This document shows, piece by piece, positions 59,516-64,000 of a stretch of 64,000 nucleotides of DNA. The DNA comes from JAKALX01 sp964508715. GTDB lineage: Bacteria > Chloroflexota > Dehalococcoidia > Tepidiformales > Tepidiformaceae. The notes below the pieces were generated by a model. That model made no database searches and was not told the DNA's origin. It was given only the letters and a program-made list of their open reading frames with translations. Positions within the stretch are counted from its first letter, which is position 1; each line of letters starts with the position of its first letter. Location: NCBI GenBank assembly GCA_964508715.1, contig CAZDUX010000001.1, forward strand, positions 248,001-312,000, read 5' to 3'. The position numbers were made by a program, and so were the translations under genes.

Positions 59516-60094
59516 CGGGACGTGTCGCTCCGCTTCGCTGTCCTGGCCACACTCCTCGATGGAGAGATGGCAGGCTATGACCTCGCACGCGTCTTCGACG
59601 CCTCGGTTGCCAATTTCTGGCACGCCCTCCCACAGCAGATTTATGCCGAACTCAAGCAGCTCGAGGAGGACGGCCTCGTCAGTGCACGGACAGTGATCCA
59701 GGAGACACGCCCAAACAAGCGGCTTTTCACACTCACGGAGGACGGGCGCAAGAGCCTTGGGGAGTGGATGTCTGCTCCTCCCCGTCCAGGCGCGATCAAG
59801 GATGCAATGCTCGTGCGCATCTATGCGGCAGAAGCCGGCGATACCGCGACGCTGCTTGCAACGATCGAGACGAGCCGGGAGCAGCGAGTCGCCAGGCTCA
59901 CCCGCTATCGAAAACTGAGAGCCGGGCTCCTGGCCGGCAGAAGCGAAGACGAGTTCCTGAGAACAGCCCCACGAGTTGGCCCGTACCTCACCCTGCAGCG
60001 CGGGATCCGCTTCGAAGAAGAAACCATCGCCTGGTATGAGTGGGCTGCCGCGGTCTTGCGCGCCCGCGCGGCCGATGAACTCGCCCGCGAATAG
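59504..60094 (+). CDS. PadR-family transcriptional regulator
   Basis: About 190-196 residues: PadR winged helix (LRFAVLATLLDGEMAGYDLA, then QIYAELKQLEEDGLVSA) in the first 85, and a C-terminal helical Vir_act_alpha_C-like domain. PadR proteins repress catabolic or efflux genes and respond to aromatic or hydrophobic ligands. ATG at 59504 is the longest sensible start; GTG at 59522, directly before SLRFAVL, is an equally good match to the family N-terminus. It probably controls the divergent oxidoreductase. Confidence 0.88.
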   Translation: MMYHRDVSLRFAVLATLLDGEMAGYDLARVFDASVANFWHALPQQIYAELKQLEEDGLVSARTVIQETRPNKRLFTLTEDGRKSLGEWMSAPPRPGAIKDAMLVRIYAAEAGDTATLLATIETSREQRVARLTRYRKLRAGLLAGRSEDEFLRTAPRVGPYLTLQRGIRFEEETIAWYEWAAAVLRARAADELARE

Positions 60095-60159
60095 CCGCGC
60101 AGGCAGCCGCCCGTTGTGACATCATCGATGGCGCGAATCGCGTATGGCTGGAGAGGCAG

Positions 60160-60915
60160 ATGTACGAAACCCACCGTTACGAGGGGATGGTCGCCGAAAC
60201 GGTCCCCGTAAGGGGTGCGAACGGCGACTGGATTCACGCTTACCTGGCGCGCCCGCTGGGCCCGGGAGTGTTCCCTGGCGTCGTCATGGTCCACCACATG
60301 CCGGGCTGGGATGCCTGGTACAAAGAGGCGACGCGGAAAATGGCGGCAAACGGCTACATCGCAATCTGCCCCGATCTTTATCACCGTTCGGGGCCCGGTT
60401 CTCCTGATGATGTTGCTGCGAAGGTGCGAGCCGATGGCGGCGTGCCAGATGCGCAGGTGGTCGGCGACCTGGGTGGATGTGCCGACTACCTCAAAGCGAT
60501 GCCCCAACTCAATGGCAAGGTTGGGATATTCGGGACCTGTTCCGGCGGCCGCCACGCCTACCTCGCTGCCTGCCAGCTCGATTCACTCGATGCGGTTATG
60601 GACCTCTGGGGTGGCAGCGTGGTCATGAGTCCCGACCAGCTCAATGACAAGCGGCCCGTCTCCCCGATCGACCTGACGCCACAGCTACGCTGTCCGATCC
60701 TCGGGCTGTTTGGCGAGGAAGACCGCGCCCCGACACCCGAACAGGTGGCGGAACATGAGGAGGCGCTGAAGCGCGCCGGGAAGTCCTACGAGTTCCACAT
60801 GTACCCCGGCGCGGGCCACGGATTTTTCTATCACGACCGCCCTGCCTATCGTCAGCAACAGGCGATGGACGGCTGGGAGAAGGTCTTCGACTTCATGGCC
60901 CGCACCCTTCACTGA
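60160..60915 (+). CDS. Dienelactone hydrolase family protein
   Basis: A 251-residue alpha/beta hydrolase of the DLH type. The nucleophile region is GTCSGGRHAY, with Cys in the position used by dienelactone hydrolase; the Asp is in GEEDRAPT and the His is in GAGHGFF. It should open lactones or cleave esters; the presence of other hydrolases and a CrtI/RetSat-like enzyme nearby suggests one catabolic route. GAGAGG precedes the start. Confidence 0.88.
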   Translation: MYETHRYEGMVAETVPVRGANGDWIHAYLARPLGPGVFPGVVMVHHMPGWDAWYKEATRKMAANGYIAICPDLYHRSGPGSPDDVAAKVRADGGVPDAQVVGDLGGCADYLKAMPQLNGKVGIFGTCSGGRHAYLAACQLDSLDAVMDLWGGSVVMSPDQLNDKRPVSPIDLTPQLRCPILGLFGEEDRAPTPEQVAEHEEALKRAGKSYEFHMYPGAGHGFFYHDRPAYRQQQAMDGWEKVFDFMARTLH

Positions 60916-60932
60916 GACGCAGGAGAGATCCG

Positions 60933-61184
60933 ATGTGCACCGGGATTATTGAAACCACGACCATCGCCGGGAGCGGCAAGGGCCCGCAAGGCTGGTTCAG
61001 CGTCGACCGTGCGAACGTTTCCTATGACCATCCGTTCCACGCCCCGTTCGAACATGCTCTGACCATCGACTTCGTTAATGAGGCGAAGGGGCCCGGTGCA
61101 CGCGTCGCTGTGGAGCTCGATCGCCAGTCAGCGGAACGGCTGGTCGAGGCCATTCAGGCTGCTCTCTCCCGCGATGCTGATTGA
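60933..61184 (+). CDS. DUF6295-family small protein
   Basis: 83 residues beginning MCTGIIETTTIAGSGKG with GWFSVDRANVSYDHP and HALTIDFVN, which I recognise as the DUF6295 pattern seen mainly in actinobacteria and related GC-rich groups. It has one Cys at position 2 and no membrane segment. Function unknown. It is 17 nt after the dienelactone-hydrolase-like gene and probably cotranscribed with it (AGGAGAG upstream). Confidence 0.78.
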   Translation: MCTGIIETTTIAGSGKGPQGWFSVDRANVSYDHPFHAPFEHALTIDFVNEAKGPGARVAVELDRQSAERLVEAIQAALSRDAD

Positions 61185-61221
61185 CCGCGCGCGTGGGCGC
61201 CGTGCCCGGTAGTATCAATTC

Positions 61222-62679
61222 GTGATTCATGAACTACGGGGACGAATACAGCCGCAGTATGCGGTCGCGGTTGTCTACGTCTGTGCAATGTTCGTCAACA
61301 TCCTCGACTCGACCGTGGTGACCGTGATCCTGCCCACGCTCTCGCGCGAGTTTGGCGCCGGCACCAACTCCATCGATTGGGTCGTGACCGGGTATCTGCT
61401 CAGTCTCGCAGTCTGGATCCCGGCCTCGGGGTGGATTGGTGATCGGGTCGGGACAAAGCGGGTTTTCCTGTTCGCGCTTGTGATCTTCACCATTGCCAGC
61501 GCTCTTTGCGGTCTCTCGACGAGCCTCGCCGAGATGGTGGCATTCCGTATTCTCCAGGGAGTTGGTGGGGGAATGCTGACGCCTGTTGGCTTCGCGATGC
61601 TGATGCGCGCGTTTCCACCCGAGCAGCGTGCCGCCGCCTCGAAGATCCTCATCATCCCAACAGCGATGGCGCCTGCTACTGGCCCCATCATCGGCGGATT
61701 ACTCACCGACTGGCTCTCCTGGCATTGGGTCTTCTTCGTCAATCTCCCAATTTGCATCGCCGCCCTGGTCTTCGGCTTCATCTTCCTGGAGGAGCATCGC
61801 GAGCCGACGGCTGGCAGCTTCGACCTGCCGGGCTTTGTGTTGTCGGGCGGTGGGCTCGCCTTGATTCTCTATGCGCTGAGCCAGGGGCCAGCGCGCGGGT
61901 GGAGCTCTCCAGTCGTGCTCACCACCGGGGCGGTTGGAGTCGTGGCATTCGCGGCCCTGGTGAAGGTCGAGCTGGCGAAAGCGATCCCCATGTTGCAGCT
62001 TCGCCTCCTCAACGACCGTCTCTTCCGAAGCGTCATGAGTACGTCGGTTTTCTCGACGGGTGCCTTCATGGGGGCCCTCTTCATCATGCCTCTCTACCTG
62101 CAGGAGGCGCGTGGCGTCTCAGCCCTTCAATCGGGACTGACGACGTTTCCCGAGGCGGTCGGCGTCATGAGTGTCTCGCAGCTCTCAGGACGGCTCTATC
62201 CGACAGTTGGTCCGCGCCGCCTGATGGTTGGTGGATTGGCTGGTCTCTCGATACTGCTGGTCGCGCTCAGCCGGATCGATATCTCCACGAGCCTGTGGAC
62301 GATTCGCATCCTGATGTTCTTCATCGGTGCATCGATGTCGTTCGTATTCATTCCACTGCAGGCCGCGGCTTTTGCCCGGATCCCGTCAACTGATACGGGG
62401 CGAGCCTCAGCGATCTACAACACGCAGCGGCAAATGGCGTCGGCGCTGGGGGTAGCGGTGCTTGCGACGGTACTCACTGCCAGTATGCCCGCCATGTCGG
62501 AGGCCGGCAGTGCTGGCTTCATCGACCACCAGGTGGCTGCCTATGACCGTGTATTCCTGGTTGCCGCCGGGATAGCAGCGCTCGGCGTGTTCGTTGCTTC
62601 GCGAGTGCATGATGCGGACGCGGCTTCCACTATGAGCGCTCGTGCCGGGGAGGCGCGGACGACCGTACTCGTTGAGTAA
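61222..62679 (+). CDS. MFS transporter, DHA2 (EmrB/QacA-like) family
   Basis: A 485-residue carrier with about 14 membrane segments. The DHA2 motif near the N-terminus reads NILDSTVVTVILPTL, and motif A is GWIGDRVGTKRVF. Motif C-like PATGPIIGGLL is also present. These carriers export drugs, dyes or hydrophobic compounds using the proton gradient. The start is GTG with no strong ribosome site. Its position after the PadR/hydrolase genes suggests export linked to that pathway. Confidence 0.9.
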   Translation: MIHELRGRIQPQYAVAVVYVCAMFVNILDSTVVTVILPTLSREFGAGTNSIDWVVTGYLLSLAVWIPASGWIGDRVGTKRVFLFALVIFTIASALCGLSTSLAEMVAFRILQGVGGGMLTPVGFAMLMRAFPPEQRAAASKILIIPTAMAPATGPIIGGLLTDWLSWHWVFFVNLPICIAALVFGFIFLEEHREPTAGSFDLPGFVLSGGGLALILYALSQGPARGWSSPVVLTTGAVGVVAFAALVKVELAKAIPMLQLRLLNDRLFRSVMSTSVFSTGAFMGALFIMPLYLQEARGVSALQSGLTTFPEAVGVMSVSQLSGRLYPTVGPRRLMVGGLAGLSILLVALSRIDISTSLWTIRILMFFIGASMSFVFIPLQAAAFARIPSTDTGRASAIYNTQRQMASALGVAVLATVLTASMPAMSEAGSAGFIDHQVAAYDRVFLVAAGIAALGVFVASRVHDADAASTMSARAGEARTTVLVE

Positions 62680-62756
62680 ACGGCCCGTCCGAAGGACGCA
62701 TGCACCCAGTACTTGGCCAACGAACCCCGGCGCGGCAATTCTGTTACGCTGAGACT

Positions 62757-63116
62757 GGTTCAGTGGGCCGGGTGGTCGCTGCTGGCTTTCGAGCCGGGAG
62801 AGGAAAGTCCGGACTCCGCCGGGCAGGGTGCCAGGTAACGCCTGGGCGGCGCAAGCCGACGGAAAGTGCAACAGAAACAAACCGCCCTTCCTCGGAAGGG
62901 TAAGGGTGAAATGGTGCGGTAAGAGCGCACCGGCGTCGTGGCAACACGGCGGCCGGGCAAACCCCACCCGGAGCAAGGCCGAATAGGGGAGAAGGGCGCC
63001 CGGCCCGTCAGCACTCCCGGGTTGGCTGCTGGAGCGTGTTGGTGACGGCACGCCTAGAGAGATGACCATCACTCCCTGCGGGGAGTACAGAATCCGGCTT
63101 ACAGGCCCGCTGAACC
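62757..63116 (+). ncRNA. rnpB: RNase P RNA (type A)
   Basis: The universally conserved core is present: GAGGAAAGTCCGGACTCC near the 5' end, ACAGAAACAAACC in the middle, GGGTGAAATGGTG, GGTAAGAGCGCACC and the 3' ACAGAATCCGGCTTACAG, which closes P4. Helix P1 forms between GGTTCAGTGGGCC (62757-62769) and GGCCCGCTGAACC at the 3' end. It is the ribozyme that removes tRNA 5' leaders. Ends are set by P1 and could be off by a few bases. Confidence 0.95.
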
Positions 63117-63223
63117 CAGGATGGCCCCCGTGCGTGCTCCCCCCTTTGCGGCGGGAACCTGCCGATCACATTCGCGGCGCGATTCCCCAGGCACAACGGT
63201 TACCGTGGCGTCAGATTTCATTC

Positions 63224-63252
63224 TTGACGCCCGCCCACCGCAACCCTAGATT
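63224..63252 (+). promoter_or_regulatory. Promoter of the trypsin-like lipoprotein gene
   Basis: TTGACG (63224-63229) and TAGATT (63247-63252) are spaced by exactly 17 nt. The expected start is near 63259, giving a leader of about 25 nt that carries GGAGGTG before the ATG at 63284. Confidence 0.65.
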
Positions 63253-63283
63253 GCGTCCCGGACTGCGGAGGTGGATTGCCAGC

Positions 63284-64000
63284 ATGTTCAAAGCCTTCTC
63301 TGCCACAATCATCTCGATAGCACTCATTACCAGCGTCGCGTGCTCGGGCGACGACAATACCAAGCCGAGTTCACCGACCCCGGACAAGTCTGCCGCGCCT
63401 GCCGCGACAGCGACCCCGGCAACGCTCGACTCAGCGGCAATTCTCGACCAGAACAAGAACTCGGTAGTGAAGATCCTGACCACCTCGCCAGACGGCGAAG
63501 GGGGCGGCAGCGGTATCGTCTGGCAGGATGCCACGCACGTGCTGACCAACGCACATGTTGTCATCGGCGCTGGCTCGATTAAGGTCGTCGATCCGACCGA
63601 CGGTGCCCACAACTTCCCTGCGAAGGTTGTCGCGCTCAGCTCCTGCGACGACGTCGCGCTTCTGTCGGTTGACCGCGCCCAAAACCTCAAACCGGCAAAG
63701 GTCGGCGATAGCGACCTCGTGAAGGCGGGCGACCATGTCGTGACCCTCGGGTTCCCGGGAACCATCTCCGCTGGCCCCAACAATGCGATTGTGACGGAGG
63801 GGAACATCAGTCGTATACACGCCACATTCACATTTGGTGGGCAGCGCGATCTCCTGCAGCACACCGCACCCATCAACCCTGGGAACTCGGGTGGGCCACT
63901 CTTCAACCTCCATGGCGAGGTCATCGGTTTGAACGCATACTCAGCCCGCGGGCGGCAATCCGAGAACTACGCCATCTCGATGAACGAGGCGAAGCTCGTC
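63284..64000 (+). CDS. Trypsin-like serine protease, probable lipoprotein (3' truncated)
   Basis: The frame is open to the window end (239 codons). A signal peptide (MFKAFSATIISIALITSVAC) ends at Cys20, a probable though non-ideal lipobox (S-V-A-C), followed by a Ser/Pro/Thr-rich linker and an S1C protease domain. The triad is present: His in LTNAHVV, Asp in CDDVALLSV and Ser in NPGNSGGPL. It resembles HtrA-like envelope proteases; whether a PDZ domain follows cannot be seen. It has a clear promoter and GGAGGTG ribosome site. Confidence 0.88.
   Translation, partial: MFKAFSATIISIALITSVACSGDDNTKPSSPTPDKSAAPAATATPATLDSAAILDQNKNSVVKILTTSPDGEGGGSGIVWQDATHVLTNAHVVIGAGSIKVVDPTDGAHNFPAKVVALSSCDDVALLSVDRAQNLKPAKVGDSDLVKAGDHVVTLGFPGTISAGPNNAIVTEGNISRIHATFTFGGQRDLLQHTAPINPGNSGGPLFNLHGEVIGLNAYSARGRQSENYAISMNEAKLV

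Noticed and set aside
1..64000. CRISPR arrays, prophage genes or integrases
   Set aside because: No regularly spaced direct repeats and no phage, integrase or transposase motifs were seen in any frame.

Overview
The window is a compact, high-GC bacterial chromosome segment made almost entirely of housekeeping genes. I see no prophage, insertion sequence, integron or CRISPR array. The gene set (bactofilin, archaeal-type phosphoglycerate mutase, a DapL-type lysine branch, a GAF-rich NarL-type sensor kinase, PurS kept as a separate subunit, acyl-CoA dehydrogenase and thiolase/DUF35 genes) suggests a Chloroflexota-like heterotroph, perhaps near Dehalococcoidia/Tepidiformia. That placement is an inference from gene content, not a phylogeny.

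Layout. 1-9.9 kb: 3' part of a ComM-type AAA ATPase, tRNA-Arg(CCG), a zinc alcohol dehydrogenase divergent from a nitrilase-SdpI pair, an acyl-CoA dehydrogenase homologue, argG with a small overlapping partner, a GH13 glucosidase, a hypothetical gene and an MgtC-like membrane protein. 10-13.6 kb: leuS and a bactofilin. 13.7-18.7 kb (minus): a likely operon htrA, GH18-like protein, rsmD, coaD, coiled-coil protein. 18.7-25.6 kb: greA, lysS, NUDIX, serS, clpP (minus) and typA. 25.9-33.4 kb: a D-threonine-aldolase-fold enzyme, a 48-residue zinc-ribbon protein, a 1688-residue PAS/GAF histidine kinase with its LuxR-type regulator, and a divergent single-domain receiver. 33.4-43.8 kb (minus): metX/metY, then purine genes purB, membrane protein, purC, purS, purE, purD and guaA. 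43.8-52.2 kb (plus): one tight block with tsaC, rpiB, pgk, a membrane protein, apgM, tpiA, miaA, dapF, a DUF421 protein and dapL. 52.3-54.6 kb (minus): two paralogous R2-like ferritin-fold proteins. 54.9-62.7 kb: a catabolic-looking neighbourhood with thiolase, DUF35 protein, alpha/beta hydrolase, RetSat/CrtI-like oxidoreductase, PadR regulator, dienelactone-hydrolase-like protein, DUF6295 protein and a DHA2 exporter. 62.8-64 kb: rnpB (RNase P RNA) and a truncated trypsin-like lipoprotein protease.

The points most worth following are these. (1) The R2-like pair has one member with all six diiron ligands and an adjacent paralogue with five of them replaced, which recalls the catalytic and non-catalytic subunits of bacterial multicomponent monooxygenases. 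(2) A complete intrinsic terminator sits at the very start of the greA transcript, just after its promoter. (3) An AT-rich island in the purine operon holds a broken copy of the unusual lysine-rich purS start, which overlaps the purC stop codon by ATGA. (4) Several enzymes lack key catalytic residues: an acyl-CoA dehydrogenase homologue, a GH18-like protein and diaminopimelate epimerase. (5) Clean dyads lie between divergent regulators and upstream of catabolic genes.
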